A stretch of 64,000 nt of DNA from Okeania sp. SIO1I7. GTDB lineage: Bacteria > Cyanobacteriota > Cyanobacteriia > Cyanobacteriales > Microcoleaceae. The stretch is taken from the NCBI GenBank assembly GCA_010672585.1, contig JAAHGF010000002.1, positions 186,001 through 250,000 of the forward strand. The letters run 5' to 3'. The notes beneath the pieces are model-generated. The model saw only the letters and a program-made list of their open reading frames with translations. It made no database searches and had not been told where the DNA came from. A program made the translations under genes and the position numbers. Each line of letters opens with the position of its first letter. Position 1 is the stretch's first letter. Shown one piece after another: positions 63,828-64,000 of the stretch.

Positions 63828-64000
63828 TCACTTAGTCTGAAAAATATTTTGTACCATTTTCTTATCCGTACTCGTCGCAGCATTATCCAGTTCCGCAACT
63901 TCACCAGAATCTAATTCCCAACCCAATGCACCAATATTTTGTTCTGCCTGTGCTAGATTTTTTGCCCCCGGAATAGGAATTGTACCTTTACAAATACACC
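63828..64000 (-). CDS. Aldo/keto reductase, C-terminal end (gene runs off the window)
   Basis: The last ~57 codons are visible. They begin CKGTIPIPGAKNLAQAEQNIGALGWEL, which matches the C-terminal IPIPGAKN..Q...N.GALGWxL motif of aldo/keto reductases that binds the 2'-phosphate region of NADPH. The stop codon is TGA at 63828-63830. Substrate and full length cannot be judged. Intergenic repeats follow its 3' side. Confidence 0.85.
   Translation of the reverse strand, partial: CICKGTIPIPGAKNLAQAEQNIGALGWELDSGEVAELDNAATSTDKKMVQNIFQTK

Overview
The window looks like chromosomal DNA of a filamentous, low-GC cyanobacterium. The evidence is a geranylgeranyl reductase of chlorophyll synthesis (chlP), many GCGATCGC (HIP1-type) octamers, several STAND-type signalling ATPases, WD40 and CHAT proteins, and long repeat-rich intergenic DNA. 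A marine oscillatorialean such as Trichodesmium or Okeania would fit, but I cannot confirm the genus from sequence alone.

Layout. 0-7 kb: a D-Ala-D-Ala carboxypeptidase, a solitary TnpB element, a beta-hydroxyacid dehydrogenase, a PD-(D/E)XK-like protein and an Amt ammonium transporter. 7-12 kb (minus strand): STAND locus A, three P-loop ATPases. 12-17.3 kb: TldD protease, a histidine kinase and a solitary R-S-E ADP-ribosyltransferase. 17.6-18.9 kb: tandem repeat array A (169-bp units, each with a palindrome and a terminator-like hairpin), which runs into the 3' end of an FGGY sugar kinase. 20-25 kb: an ABC ATPase fragment, repeat DNA, a RibD/DHFR-like protein and a DUF4209 (RNxxxHG) protein. 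25-31.6 kb (minus): STAND locus B, a GTPase, an ATPase and a 1303-residue ATPase-nSTAND1-WD40 fusion. 32-37 kb: an AI-2E-family permease, a GNAT, a small membrane protein and an SSS symporter. 38.5-42.9 kb: three REC proteins, including a GGDEF-EAL protein and a class III cyclase. 43-49 kb: argF, a CHAT protein with a duplicated tail, RdgB and DUF938. About 50 kb: tRNA-Arg(CCU) split by a group I intron. 50-57 kb: chlP, YidD-like, Dus, TerB-like and KAS III-like genes. 57-64 kb: a decayed ketopantoate reductase, dnaK, DUF4112, a ParA-like gene with one in-frame stop, repeat array B, and the end of an aldo/keto reductase.

The strongest candidates for something undescribed are two. First, a repeated two-gene STAND module (type-1 ATPase, about 32 bp, type-2 ATPase) occurs at both 9.3-11.9 kb and 25-30.2 kb. 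In locus A both type-2 members have altered P-loops; in locus B the type-2 member is fused to a second NTPase and a seven-bladed propeller. Second, arrays A and B lie 45 kb apart and next to different genes, yet share a composite site: a GCG(AT/TA)CGCT box followed by the palindrome CTATTGTACAATAG or a one-base variant. The two spacings differ by exactly 10 bp. Array B lies directly behind the ParA-like gene.

Intergenic DNA is dominated by heptanucleotide tandem repeats and several MITE-like families. One MITE has inserted into array A and another element lies inside a ketopantoate reductase pseudogene, so the region is being actively remodelled.
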